This document shows, piece by piece, positions 32,529 through 41,733 of a DNA stretch of 64,000 bases (position 1 is the first letter of the stretch; the number at the start of each line of letters is the position of its first letter). The notes under the pieces are model-generated. The model worked only from the letters and a program-made list of their open reading frames with translations, did no database searches and had not been told where the DNA came from. Position numbers and translations under genes: made by a program. Source of the DNA: Nonomuraea antri (GTDB lineage: Bacteria; Actinomycetota; Actinomycetes; Streptosporangiales; Streptosporangiaceae); assembly GCF_013283785.1 (NCBI RefSeq), contig NZ_JABCPZ010000001.1, forward strand, positions 1 through 64,000. The letters run 5' to 3'.

Positions 32529-35447
32529 CTATGGATCGGCGGCCAGGGCCGCCCGGCGCAGGCACCCGGCGAGCTTGACGCGCAGCGGGTCCGTGTCGGA
32601 GAGATTGAGCTCGTCGGCGATGACCAGGGCCTGCGACCAGGCGTCGCGGGCGGCGGCCAGGTCGCCGACGACGCTGTGGGTGTCGCCGATGTAGCCCAGG
32701 CCGATGGCCGTGCTCCGGCGGTCGCCGGTCCGGCGGAACAGGACGAGTGCCCGGTGGTAGCAGTCGATGGCCTGCCGATGCTCGCCGAGATGGTGGTGGA
32801 TGTAGCCGATGGTGTCCCAGATGTGTGCCTGGCCGTTGGGGTCGTCGATCTCCTCGGCCAGGGCGAGTGCCCGCCTGCAGTGCGTGAGGGCCTTGGCGTG
32901 CTCGCCGAGCTGGGCGTGGAACCAGCCGACGCAGCCCAGGGCGGCGGATCGGCCGCCCCGGTCGTCGGCGGCCAGGTAGTGCTCAAGGCTGGCGTAGGAG
33001 TGGCCGAGCGCCTCGGCGTGGCGGGCCTGCGCGCCCAGGACCCGGGCGAACGCCTGGTGGGTGCGGCCCTGCCCGACGTGGCAGCCGAGCCGTTCGAACA
33101 GCTCCAGCGCGATGCCGAAGTGGCGCAGCGCCTCGGCGCGGTCGAGCGCGGCATGGGCGAGCCCGAGCCCGAGATGGGCGTTGGCCTGCCCGGCCGGGTC
33201 GCGCCGGCGTCGCGCCACGGCCAGCGCGGCGGTCTGCGCGGCCGCCAGCGACGCCCAGTGCCCCTGCCGGTCGAGGAACGTGGTGAGCGTCGAGGCGAGC
33301 TGCCAGGCATGGGTCTCGAAGCCGGGCGGGACGTGTTCGACGAGGGCGAGGAGAACGGGATGTTCGGCGGCGAACCAGGCCAGCGCCTGGCCGTAGTCGC
33401 CCGGCGTGCCGAGCGCGGTGCCCGGCGCCGGGCGGCCGAGCACGACCAGGCCCCGCTTGCGGTCCAGGAGGGAGCCGGCCAGGTCGGCGGTGTGCAGGTA
33501 GTGGTCGAGCATTCTGCGGGTCGCCGCGTGCCGCTCGTCCTCGCCGTCGTGGGTGACGACCAGTTCCGCCGCGTACGTACGGAGCAGGTCGTGCAGGGAG
33601 AACCGGCCCGGGACCGGCTCGTTGACCAGGTGCACCCGCACCAGTTCTGCCAGCAGCGCCCGGGCGCGGGCCGGCGGCACGCCCGCCAGGGCGGCCGCGG
33701 CGGGCAGGGCGATGTCGCGCTGCGGATGCAGGCCGAGCAGCCGGAACAGCCGGGCGGCGGCCTCGCCGAGCATGCGGTAGGAGCAGGCGAAGACGGCCCG
33801 GATCTCGGTGACCGGGTCGCCGCCGTCGAAGGGGTCGAGGCGGGCGGTCTCCTCCTGCTCGCGTTCCTCCAGCTCGCGGGCGAGCGCGGCGAGCGGCAGG
33901 TGCGGCTGGGCGGCGCTGCGGGCGGCCACGATGGCCAGCGCCAGGGGCAGCCCCGCGCACTGCTCGACGATCGACGTCACCGCGCCGGGCTCGGCGGCGA
34001 TCCGGTCGCCGCCCAGGCGCACCCGCAGCAGATTGCGGGCCTGCGGGCCGGTGAGGAGGTCGAGCACGAGCAGATTCGCGCCCTCCAGCGCGGCCAGGCT
34101 GCTGAGCCGGTTGCGGCTGGTGATCAGCGTCAGGCATCCGGGGGTGCCGGGCAGCAGCGGCCGCACCTGCTCGGCGTCGCGGGCGTTGTCCAGCACCACC
34201 AGCATCCTGCGGCCGTTCAGCAGGCTGCGGTACATGGCGGTCTGCGCTTCCAGTCCCGGCGGGACGCTGCCCGGAGGGATGCCGAAGGCGTCCAGGAAGC
34301 CTCGGACGGCCTGCGCCGGGTGCACCGCCGATCCGGTGGGGTCGAAGCCGCGCAGGTTCACGTAGAGCCGGCCGTCCGGGAAGTGCCGCGCGACCCGGTG
34401 CGCCCAGTGCACGGCCAGAGTGGTCTTGCCCACCCCTGCGGTGCCGGAGACGGCGCAGACCACCGCGCCGGCCGGGCTCTCGCCGGCCAGCAGCGCGTCC
34501 AGGTGGGCGAGCTCGCGCTCGCGGTCGGTGAAGCCGGCCACGTCCGGCGGCAACTGGCTCGGCCGCGGTCCACCGCCGACGTCGACCGCCGGCCCGCTGG
34601 TGCGGGGGCCGAGCAGGTGCGGGTCGTGGGCCAGCACGCCGCGATGGATCTCGGTCAGCGCCGGGGACGGCTCCATTCCCGACTGCTCGATGAGCGCGGC
34701 GCGGGCCCGCACGAACGTCTCCAGCGCCTCGGTATGGCGGCTCGCCCGGCACAGCGCGATCATCAACTGCCCCCAGAGCCGCTCGTGCCCCGGGTTCTGC
34801 TCCGTCAGCGTCAGCAGCTCACCGACCAGCGCCTCGCCCGCGCCGATCAGCAGCTCCGCGTCGATCCGGTCCTCGACGGCGCGCAACCGCAGCTGGCGCA
34901 GCCTGGTCACCTCCGGCCGGAGCATCGGGACCTCGGCGAACTCGCCGTAGGCGTCCCCGCGCCAGAGCGACAGCGCGGCGGACAGGCGCGTGCGCGCGGT
35001 GGACGGCTGGTCGGCGGCCAGGGCCCGGCCTTCGGCGGTCAGCCGCTCGAACGTGACCGCGTCGAGCGAAGCGGCCTCCAGCCGCAGCGAGTAGCCGGCC
35101 GGATGGGTCGCGATCAGATGCCCCCGACGTGTTTCCTGATCGGTACGTGCTTTTTGACCGGCACGTGCTTGCTGGGCGGCGGGTGTCAGGGATCCGCGCA
35201 TGCGTGAGACGTAGGTACGCACCGTCCGATGGGCGTCGGGCGGCGCGTCCAGGCCCCACAGCCCTTCAGCCAGCGTCCGCACCGTCACCACGCGCCCGGC
35301 GTTGGCCGTGAGCAGCGCGAGGAGGAGCCGCAGCCGCCGGCCGCCGAGATCCAGCGGCCGACCGGCGACCCGCACCTCGATGGGGCCCAGGACCCGGACC
35401 TGCCCCGCCGCACCGGCTCGATCACCTCGTAGCGCACCGTCGGTCAC
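32529..35447 (-). CDS. AfsR/SARP-family regulator: winged helix, BTAD, NB-ARC, TPR
   Basis: 972 residues. The SARP winged helix (about 17-110: VRVLGPIEVRVAGRPLDLGG then RTVRTYVSRMR) and BTAD (about 125-270) are canonical. The P-loop GTAGVGKTT (335-343) with LVVLDNARDAEQVRPLLPG begins the NB-ARC ATPase, followed by GLPLALAIVAARS and a C-terminal TPR array (HIWDTIGYIHHHLGEHRQAI). This is the full AfsR layout, a pleiotropic or pathway activator of antibiotic genes. The GTG at 35447 lacks a Shine-Dalgarno. It is divergent from the MGT glycosyltransferase across about 145 bases and may control it. It has an unusual Lys/Arg/Gln insert (QQARAGQKARTDQETRRG) in the winged-helix region. Confidence 0.93.
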   Translation of the reverse strand: MTDGALRGDRAGAAGQVRVLGPIEVRVAGRPLDLGGRRLRLLLALLTANAGRVVTVRTLAEGLWGLDAPPDAHRTVRTYVSRMRGSLTPAAQQARAGQKARTDQETRRGHLIATHPAGYSLRLEAASLDAVTFERLTAEGRALAADQPSTARTRLSAALSLWRGDAYGEFAEVPMLRPEVTRLRQLRLRAVEDRIDAELLIGAGEALVGELLTLTEQNPGHERLWGQLMIALCRASRHTEALETFVRARAALIEQSGMEPSPALTEIHRGVLAHDPHLLGPRTSGPAVDVGGGPRPSQLPPDVAGFTDRERELAHLDALLAGESPAGAVVCAVSGTAGVGKTTLAVHWAHRVARHFPDGRLYVNLRGFDPTGSAVHPAQAVRGFLDAFGIPPGSVPPGLEAQTAMYRSLLNGRRMLVVLDNARDAEQVRPLLPGTPGCLTLITSRNRLSSLAALEGANLLVLDLLTGPQARNLLRVRLGGDRIAAEPGAVTSIVEQCAGLPLALAIVAARSAAQPHLPLAALARELEEREQEETARLDPFDGGDPVTEIRAVFACSYRMLGEAAARLFRLLGLHPQRDIALPAAAALAGVPPARARALLAELVRVHLVNEPVPGRFSLHDLLRTYAAELVVTHDGEDERHAATRRMLDHYLHTADLAGSLLDRKRGLVVLGRPAPGTALGTPGDYGQALAWFAAEHPVLLALVEHVPPGFETHAWQLASTLTTFLDRQGHWASLAAAQTAALAVARRRRDPAGQANAHLGLGLAHAALDRAEALRHFGIALELFERLGCHVGQGRTHQAFARVLGAQARHAEALGHSYASLEHYLAADDRGGRSAALGCVGWFHAQLGEHAKALTHCRRALALAEEIDDPNGQAHIWDTIGYIHHHLGEHRQAIDCYHRALVLFRRTGDRRSTAIGLGYIGDTHSVVGDLAAARDAWSQALVIADELNLSDTDPLRVKLAGCLRRAALAADP

Positions 35448-35593
35448 ACCATAGGAGATTCGTCTGCCGCTCTCCTGATACCGGGACCGTGCGGCGTCTC
35501 ACCCGTGCCCGCCTGGGGGATGCGGGAATCGCCAGGTCACCCGGTGTGGCAGGGTGGGACGGGCCTTGATCCAATTGAGATGAGTGATCTTCT

Positions 35594-36772
35594 GTGTCCC
35601 GTTCCCACATCGCGATGGTCGGCATTCCCGCCGTCAGCCACGTCCTGCCCAGCCTGGAGATCATCCGTGAGCTGGTGGCCCGCGGCCATCGGGTGACCTA
35701 TGCCAACGATCCCGCCGTCCGCGGGCTGACCGAGCCCACCGGCGCCGAGTTGGTCCCGTGCACGTCCGTGCTGCCCGTCGCCGACAACGACTGGCCGGAC
35801 GACCCCATCGCCGCCATGAGCCTGTTCCTGGACGATGCCGTCCAGGCCCTTCCGCAGTTGCGCGCCGCCTACGACCGCGACCCCGCGGACCTCTACCTGT
35901 ACGACATCGGGGCCTACGCCGCGCGCGCACTCGGCGAGTCGCAGCGGCGCCCCGTCATGCAGTTGTCCCCCACGTTCGTGGCCTGGGAGGGCTACGACCA
36001 GGAGGTGGCGGCGCCGCTGTGGCAACTGCCGGGCGCCGACGCCTACCGGGCGAAGTTCGGGCGGTGGCTCGCCGAATCCGGCGCCACCACCACGGACGTG
36101 GACGTCTTCCCCAGCCGCCCCGCCCATGCCCTGGCCCTGATCTCGCGGGCCATGCAGCCGCACGCCGACCGGGTGGACACCACGACGGTGACGTTCGTCG
36201 GCCCCTGCTACGACCTGAGCGACCAGGAGAGCACCTGGCGGCGTCCCGCCGACGCCGAGAACGTCCTGCTGATCTCACTCGGCTCGGCCTACACCCGGCA
36301 GCCGGAGTTCTACCGGCGGTGCCTGGCGGCCTTCGGCGACCTGCCCGGCTGGCACGTCGTCCTGCAGATCGGCCGGCACACCGACGCGGGCGAGCTGGGC
36401 GCGATCCCCGCCAACGTCGAGGTGCACTCCTGGGTGCCGCAGCGGGCGATCCTGGAACAGGCGGACGCCTTCGTCACGCACGCCGGGATGGGCGGCTGCG
36501 GCGAAGGGCTGCTGGCCGGGGTGCCGATGATCGCCGTCCCGCAGGGGGCCGAGCAGTTCATGAACGCCGACAGGCTGGTCGAGCTGGGTGTCGCGCGCCG
36601 CATCGACACGGCGGAGGCCACGGCGGAGAACCTGCGCGGCGCGCTGACCGAACTCACCGCCGACCCGGAGGTGGCCCGGCGCTCCGCGCGGTTGCGGGAC
36701 GCCGCCCGCGCGGAAGGCGGCACCACCCGCGCCGCCGATCTCATCGAGGCCCTGCTGACCTTACCGGACTGA
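35594..36772 (+). CDS. MGT-family glycosyltransferase (macrolide glycosyltransferase-like)
   Basis: 392 residues, GT-B fold, GT1 family. The N-terminal acceptor domain starts HIAMVGIPAVSHVLPSLEII. The C-terminal donor domain has VEVHSWVPQRAILEQADAFV and THAGMGGCGEGLLAGVPMIA, then PQGAEQFMNADRLVELG, the UDP-sugar motif of OleD/MgtA-type enzymes. These inactivate macrolides and other aglycones by adding glucose. The GTG at 35594 matches the usual family start. It is divergent from an AfsR regulator and a few kilobases from the DrrAB pump, so a resistance or self-protection role is plausible. Confidence 0.92.
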   Translation: MSRSHIAMVGIPAVSHVLPSLEIIRELVARGHRVTYANDPAVRGLTEPTGAELVPCTSVLPVADNDWPDDPIAAMSLFLDDAVQALPQLRAAYDRDPADLYLYDIGAYAARALGESQRRPVMQLSPTFVAWEGYDQEVAAPLWQLPGADAYRAKFGRWLAESGATTTDVDVFPSRPAHALALISRAMQPHADRVDTTTVTFVGPCYDLSDQESTWRRPADAENVLLISLGSAYTRQPEFYRRCLAAFGDLPGWHVVLQIGRHTDAGELGAIPANVEVHSWVPQRAILEQADAFVTHAGMGGCGEGLLAGVPMIAVPQGAEQFMNADRLVELGVARRIDTAEATAENLRGALTELTADPEVARRSARLRDAARAEGGTTRAADLIEALLTLPD

Positions 36773-36884
36773 CTTTCACGCGGATGCCCGACCCCGCCGC
36801 GAGGGTGCGCGCGGTTCCGGGGCTTCTTCCCACATGCCGGAAATATCCACGCACCGGTGACCGATCCTCCTATGATCACCGAAC

Positions 36885-37409
36885 GTGATCATGACTCTCG
36901 CGCTCAGCGCGTCGCTCGTCCTGACCGGCTCGCCCGCTCAGGCCGCCACCAAGCCGGTGACGTTCCAGGGGTTCACCATCAAGGTCCCGGCCGCCTGGAA
37001 GGCCAAGAAGGAGGGCACCGGCCTGCGCGTCATCACCGGGGCCTGCTCACCCAAGGCCGCTGAATGCCACGGCTTCCTGCTGGGCGGGCCGACCTCCGTC
37101 AAGTACGGCTCCGAAGGCGGCCCGTACCGGCTCGACCAGCCGTACCACCCGAGCAGCGGGGTGACGGAGTGCGTGCCGGCGAAGAAGTACACCAGCGGCC
37201 AGGCCAAGCTGGTCAGGACCGCGAAGGCCGCCTTCGGCGGGCAGCGGGCGCAGTTCACCGAGTGGAAGGTGAGCTGCGACGGCAGCAGGCTCAACGTGAC
37301 GTCGTACCGCCAGCGCGTCTGGTACGTGAAGGCCGAGAAGGTGATCGTCGTCGACCACTGGAGGACGCCGGGGCTGGCCGCCATCCTGGCCAAGGCCGTC
37401 TGGAAGTAG
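36885..37409 (+). CDS. Secreted hypothetical protein
   Basis: 174 residues with a short Sec signal (MTLALSASLVLTGSPAQAA). The mature protein is Lys-rich with three Cys and contains VTFQGFTIKVPAAWKAKKEG and KVIVVDHWRTPGLAAILAKA. It may be a small beta-sheet protein; no family is recognised. The start is GTG 36885 or ATG 36891, and a TATGAT hexamer at 36871-36876 suggests a near-leaderless transcript. It converges on the next gene. Confidence 0.8.
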   Translation: MIMTLALSASLVLTGSPAQAATKPVTFQGFTIKVPAAWKAKKEGTGLRVITGACSPKAAECHGFLLGGPTSVKYGSEGGPYRLDQPYHPSSGVTECVPAKKYTSGQAKLVRTAKAAFGGQRAQFTEWKVSCDGSRLNVTSYRQRVWYVKAEKVIVVDHWRTPGLAAILAKAVWK

Positions 37410-37468
37410 CCGCACGCGCGGGCTACCGCCGGGTCGGACACAGGCTCACCGCCGGCCCGAACGCGGGC

Positions 37469-38065
37469 TCACCGCCGGGCCGGGCCCACGTCGACGACAA
37501 CGGGCCGGCCGACGCGTTCGCCGGTCTCGATGAAATACACCCGCGGGCTCTCGCCGCGTAACGTGAGGGAGAAGTAGCGGCCGTTCGGCGAGACGTGCAG
37601 TTGGGGCTCGTCCTGGGTCAGGGGTTCGTGCGACATCGTTTTCACCCGGCCGGTGGCCAGGTCCCGGATTATGTAGCCGTTTTCCGCGGTGCTGAAGTAC
37701 GCGATGCGTTTGCCGTCCGGGCTCACGATGAGGGGCAGCTGCAGAAATCGTTGCTGCGAATCGATGTATCTGGCGGCATCGGGGATCGCCACCTCATACA
37801 GGTCGGTGTTCTCCACGGGCCGGCCGCCGGCCGGCGGTCGCTCGGCTCTGACCACCAGTCGCCAGCAACTGATACAGTCCGCCACCTCCGGCCAGGCATC
37901 GTAGGCGTAGCTCACCGTCCAGGTCTGCGACTCGGGCCGCCAGGGTTTCGGCTCGGACGGCTTCGGCCGTTCCGCCGGCTGAATCAGAACAATGGCGCCG
38001 GCCAAGGCGGCCACCGCAGCCCCTACGGCGGCCCGCTTCGCCGTGAACAATCGTGTCCCCCGCAT
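37469..38065 (-). CDS. Membrane-anchored hypothetical protein with beta-propeller-like blades
   Basis: 198 residues. A basic N-terminus and one membrane segment (AAVGAAVAALAGAIVLIQPA) precede an extracytoplasmic domain. Repeats such as LPLIVSPDGKRIAYFSTAEN and LHVSPNGRYFSLTLRG resemble TolB/WD40-like blades, but only two or three are present, so this is not a full propeller. Two Cys (DCISCW) may pair. No partner gene. A short direct repeat with GGCTCACCGCCGG lies at its 3' end. Confidence 0.78.
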   Translation of the reverse strand: MRGTRLFTAKRAAVGAAVAALAGAIVLIQPAERPKPSEPKPWRPESQTWTVSYAYDAWPEVADCISCWRLVVRAERPPAGGRPVENTDLYEVAIPDAARYIDSQQRFLQLPLIVSPDGKRIAYFSTAENGYIIRDLATGRVKTMSHEPLTQDEPQLHVSPNGRYFSLTLRGESPRVYFIETGERVGRPVVVDVGPARR

Positions 38066-38212
38066 GATCGTGCACGATAGCGACGATCGTAATCAGGCAC
38101 TAGCCGACGCCATTACGGAAACGCCCGCGGCCGTCACCCGACGCGATATTGTCGGCGCCCGATGATAGGACTCTGCCTGGATTCTTCAGCCGAGACCGAT
38201 GAGAGGAAATCG

Positions 38213-39664
38213 TTGAAACCGTTAACCAGGGCCGGGCGCCGGATCAGTATGCTGGTCGCCGTTGTCGCCCTCGCTTCCGGCGCGTTCGCCCCGGCTGCGC
38301 AGGCCGCCCCGGAACCGATTGTTTTCGGTGCCGCTTCCGCGTCGCCGAAAACGCACACGGGCGCATGCCCGGTGACCGTGACGTTGTCCACCACGGTGAA
38401 GGTGAAGGCGCCTGTCGCGCTGAAGTACCAGTGGACCTTCAGCGACGGCGACAAGAGCAAGATCAAGACGTACCGGATCGGCGGCAAGGGCGTCAAAACC
38501 GTCCGCCTCTCCACGACGCTCAAGGTCGGCGGCGACGCCACCGGCTGGGGTGCCGTCCGGGTGGTCAGCCCGGCGAAGAAGACGTCCAAGAAGGCGTCGT
38601 TCGCCGTCACCTGCAGTGGTGGCGACGAGAACGCCGGCGACGTCTGGGACAGCGTGAACACCTCCGTCGAGTACGACGGGGCCACCACCACGCCGAGCCC
38701 GAGCCCGACCGCGAGCCCGTCGCCGACCCCGACCCCGACTCCGACCCCCACCGGGACCGAGGCGCCGCTGCCGAACCTGGTGCGGAAGGCCCGCATCGCC
38801 TTCGAGCGCACCACCGCGTCGAAGTGCCCGCTGACCTTCAAGCTGCACGGACGGCTCGAAGGGATCCCCGCGGGCGCGCAGTCGATTCAGTACCGCCTGG
38901 TCGGCGCGAAAGACTGGAAGACGCTCAGCGTGCCGGCCGGTCACGGCCCGGTGCACAACGCCGTGCTGGAGACGCTGAGCTGGGACCAGGAGTCGACCAC
39001 GTACTCGGTGCAGATCGAGTTCAACCAGGCCGACCGGCTCAGGACCAACCTCATCTACTACTTCGAGTGCGCGGGTCCCGGGGAGAACACGCGGATCGGC
39101 ATGGCCGCCGACGACATCAAGCGCGACTCGTGGGGCAGCGGCCCGATCGCCGAGCTGGTCGCCGACGCCATGCTCGAATCGGTCCAGCCCGTGTCCGGCG
39201 CGCAGATCGCCCTGGTCAGCAAGTACGCGTTCCGCTCGCCGAGCTCCGAGATCAAGAAGGGGCCGGTCACGTACGGGCAGCTGTACGCCACCCAGCCGAG
39301 CGGGTTGCACGTCGACACCTGGTCCATGAACGGTTCGCAGCTCAAGTGGGTTCTCGGGCATGCGAGCAAGGCCCGGGGCGTGCTGACCCCGTCCGCCGGG
39401 CTGCGTTACACGCTGACGGACGGCGTGGTCACGGAGATCACGCTGAACGGCGCGCCGGTGACCGACACCCAGGTGATCAAGGTGGCCGCGAACTACATCC
39501 TGGCCGGTGGCTTCGAGGGCTTCCCGCAGTGGAAGTGGCCCGACAACAGCGTGGCGCACAGCGGGCCCGACGACCGGGGCGCGCTGGGGTCGTACTTCGC
39601 CGACCACTCGCCGGTCAGCGCGCCCAAGGGTGACCGCGTCAAGGTGCTGGGCACGATTCCCTAG
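38213..39664 (+). CDS. Secreted protein with stand-alone 5'-nucleotidase C-terminal domain
   Basis: 483 residues. A Sec signal (ISMLVAVVALASGAFAPAAQ) is followed by a PKD/Ig-like beta domain (PVALKYQWTFSDGDKS), a Ser/Pro/Thr linker (SPSPTPTPTPTPT), a second beta domain and a 5'-nucleotidase C-terminal-like domain (GPIAELVADAMLESV, YGQLYATQPSGLHVDTWSM, GSQLKWVLG). The metallophosphatase domain that normally precedes it is absent, so nucleotidase activity is not expected. It may bind nucleotides or wall components. The TTG at 38213 is chosen because GAGAGG lies 6-7 bases upstream; a longer ATG frame from 38162 has none. Confidence 0.83.
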   Translation: MKPLTRAGRRISMLVAVVALASGAFAPAAQAAPEPIVFGAASASPKTHTGACPVTVTLSTTVKVKAPVALKYQWTFSDGDKSKIKTYRIGGKGVKTVRLSTTLKVGGDATGWGAVRVVSPAKKTSKKASFAVTCSGGDENAGDVWDSVNTSVEYDGATTTPSPSPTASPSPTPTPTPTPTGTEAPLPNLVRKARIAFERTTASKCPLTFKLHGRLEGIPAGAQSIQYRLVGAKDWKTLSVPAGHGPVHNAVLETLSWDQESTTYSVQIEFNQADRLRTNLIYYFECAGPGENTRIGMAADDIKRDSWGSGPIAELVADAMLESVQPVSGAQIALVSKYAFRSPSSEIKKGPVTYGQLYATQPSGLHVDTWSMNGSQLKWVLGHASKARGVLTPSAGLRYTLTDGVVTEITLNGAPVTDTQVIKVAANYILAGGFEGFPQWKWPDNSVAHSGPDDRGALGSYFADHSPVSAPKGDRVKVLGTIP

Positions 39665-39763
39665 GTTCGGGCCTGATGGTTACCTGACGCCCAAAACGCG
39701 TTATATCGCATTAAGGTGGCAATCCTGGGGGCCGGTCGAGGCATGTCCGAAGGGATGACCGCG

Positions 39764-40609
39764 ATGGATGTCAACGCGTCAGGCACCACTGGTTCCGTCT
39801 CCTCCGCGGACGGAACCACCATCGGCTACCGGCGGCTCGGCAGCGGCGGACCGCCGGTAGTCCTCGTCCACGGCGGGATGGAGACGGCCGGGAGCCATCT
39901 GCAGCTGGCCGAGGAACTGGCCGGCGAGTTCACCGTCTACCTGCCCGATCGTCGCGGACGCGGGGCGAGCGGGCCGCACGGGGCCGGGTATCGCCTGCGC
40001 AAGGAGGTCGAGGACCTCGACGCGCTGCTCGCCGCGACGGGCGCCGAGGCGGTGTTCGGTCTGAGCTCGGGCGCCATCATCTGCCTGCAGGCGGCGCTCG
40101 AGCTGCCGGCGGTGCGCAAGGTGGCGATCTACGAGCCGCCGCTGTCGATCAACGGCTTGCTGGCCACGGACTGGCTGCCCCGCTTCGACCGGGAGATCGA
40201 GGCGGGCGACCACGCCGAGGCGCTGGTCATCGCGACGAAGGAGACCCGGCAGTTCGGGCACGTGCTGCCCGGGCCGCTGCTCAAGCTCGTGTCCAGGCTC
40301 CTGCTCGGCGACATGCTGCGGCTGGTCCGGACCTTCCATCACGACATGGAACTCGTCATCGAGACGAAGGACCAGTGGCGGCGCTACGCCGACGTGCGGG
40401 CCGACGTCCTGCTCATGGGCGGCGGCCGGAGCCCGGCCTACCTGAAGACCGCGCTCGACGAGCTGGAACGCGTCCTGCCCGAGGCGAGGCGCGTCGAGTT
40501 CGCCAAGCTCAACCACGGCGGCTCGGGCAACAGGAACAGAGGCGGGAACCCGCCGCTGGTGGCCGGGGAGCTGCGCGGGTTCTTCGCGAGCCCGCCCCGG
40601 GCGGTCTGA
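39764..40609 (+). CDS. Alpha/beta hydrolase
   Basis: 281 residues. HGGMETAGSHLQLAEELAGE is the oxyanion loop, FGLSSGAIICLQAALE the nucleophile elbow (Ser in G-L-S-S-G), and DRRGRGASGPHG the usual post-strand-4 motif. The C-terminal His is probably in FAKLNHGGSGN. No signal peptide. The ATG at 39764 has GAAGGG at a 9-base spacing; ATG 39755 abuts that motif and GTG 39716 is less likely. It converges on the tyrosine phosphatase gene. The substrate is unknown. Confidence 0.88.
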   Translation: MDVNASGTTGSVSSADGTTIGYRRLGSGGPPVVLVHGGMETAGSHLQLAEELAGEFTVYLPDRRGRGASGPHGAGYRLRKEVEDLDALLAATGAEAVFGLSSGAIICLQAALELPAVRKVAIYEPPLSINGLLATDWLPRFDREIEAGDHAEALVIATKETRQFGHVLPGPLLKLVSRLLLGDMLRLVRTFHHDMELVIETKDQWRRYADVRADVLLMGGGRSPAYLKTALDELERVLPEARRVEFAKLNHGGSGNRNRGGNPPLVAGELRGFFASPPRAV

Positions 40610-40622
40610 CGGACCAGTGCGC

Positions 40623-41078
40623 TCAGGACGGCGGGAAGCGCCGCACCCAGCGGCGCTGCCACGGGGTCTCGACGGCCCGGCGATGGTGGTGCTCACGGGT
40701 CCAGGCCACCGCCTCGGCCGGGTCGACGCCGGCCAGGACGGCCAGGCAGGCGACCACCGTGCCGGTGCGTCCGACGCCGCCGCCGCAGGCGACCTCCACC
40801 GCGCCGCCCGCCAGTGCCCGCTCGTGCAGCGCGCGGATCCCGGCCACGGCGGCGTCATGGTCGCGGGGCAGCAGGAAGTCCGGCCAGGTGATCCACTCGT
40901 GCGGCCATCGCAGCTCGCCCTCGTGGCGCAGGCGCATCTTGGCTGAGCCGAGATACAGGCCGAAGTCGGGCGTCGGCCCCTCGGGCAGCGGGTAGCGCAG
41001 GCCGCGGCCGCGGATCCAGGCGCCGTCGGGCAGCCGGAAGGCGCCTGCGAGCGGCGGCGCGCTCATCGGGTCGGTCAT
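40623..41078 (-). CDS. Protein tyrosine / dual-specificity phosphatase-like protein
   Basis: 151 residues. The P-loop VACGGGVGRTGT has catalytic Cys98 and Arg104 (C-x5-R), with WITWPDFLLPRDHDAAVAGI as the general-acid Asp region. It is a small, compact cytosolic phosphatase. The ATG at 41078 has GAGGAG at a 7-base spacing. It lies 10 bases after the NarL-type response regulator and is last in the DedA/kinase/regulator operon, so it may act on, or be controlled with, that two-component system. Confidence 0.86.
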   Translation of the reverse strand: MTDPMSAPPLAGAFRLPDGAWIRGRGLRYPLPEGPTPDFGLYLGSAKMRLRHEGELRWPHEWITWPDFLLPRDHDAAVAGIRALHERALAGGAVEVACGGGVGRTGTVVACLAVLAGVDPAEAVAWTREHHHRRAVETPWQRRWVRRFPPS

Positions 41079-41088
41079 CGCATTCTCC

Positions 41089-41733
41089 TCAAGTCCCCAG
41101 GTAACGCAGGACTGCCAGGACCCGGCGGCTGTAGCCGGCCGTGTGTGACAGCGCCAGCTTGTCGAACAGCGAGTTCACGTGCTTCTCCACCGCGCTCTGC
41201 GACACGTGCAGCGCCTGCGCGATCGAGGCGTTGGTCAGGCCCTGCGCCATCAGCTCCAGCACCTCGCGCTCCCTGACGGTCAGCCTGGCCAGGGGGTCGG
41301 CGTGGGTGGTGCGGGCCAGGAGCTGCCGCACCACCTCGGGGTCGAAGGCGGCGCCGCCCGCGCCCACCCGCTCCAGCGCGTCGAGGAAGTCGCCGACCTG
41401 CGCGACCCGGTCCTTCAGCAGGTAGCCGACGCCGTCGACGTCGCCGCTCATCAGCTCGGTGGCGTACTTCTTCTCCACGTACTGCGACAGCACCAGCACC
41501 TTGACCAGCGGCCAGCGGCGCCTGATCTCCAGCGCGGCACGCAGTCCCTCGTCGGTGTGCGTGGGCGGCATCCGCACGTCCACCACGACCACGTCGGGCC
41601 GCTCCGCCGCCACCGCCGTGACCAGCGCCTCGCCGTCGCCGACGGCGGCGATCACCTGGTGGCCCTCCTCCTCGAGGAGGCGCACCAGGCCCTCGCGCAG
41701 CAGGGTCGAGTCTTCGGCCAGGGTCACCCGCAC
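41089..41733 (-). CDS. NarL/LuxR-family response regulator
   Basis: 214 residues. A receiver domain with phospho-acceptor Asp52 (VVVVDVRMPP) and Lys in LLKDRV, then a LuxR helix-turn-helix (LTVREREVLELMAQGLTNAS then IAQALHVSQSAVEKHVNSLF). The GTG at 41733 overlaps the kinase gene by 10 bases, so the two are translationally coupled. Confidence 0.95.
   Translation of the reverse strand: MRVTLAEDSTLLREGLVRLLEEEGHQVIAAVGDGEALVTAVAAERPDVVVVDVRMPPTHTDEGLRAALEIRRRWPLVKVLVLSQYVEKKYATELMSGDVDGVGYLLKDRVAQVGDFLDALERVGAGGAAFDPEVVRQLLARTTHADPLARLTVREREVLELMAQGLTNASIAQALHVSQSAVEKHVNSLFDKLALSHTAGYSRRVLAVLRYLGT

Noticed and set aside
30279..35207. 1642-residue open frame on the plus strand
   Set aside because: It covers the frame-shifted TPR gene and the antisense of the AfsR gene. 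The composition is typical of shadow frames, and the real frames carry clear motifs.
28420..36772. A complete antibiotic biosynthetic cluster
   Set aside because: Only regulators, a pump and a glycosyltransferase are present. No assembly-line or other scaffold-forming enzyme was found.
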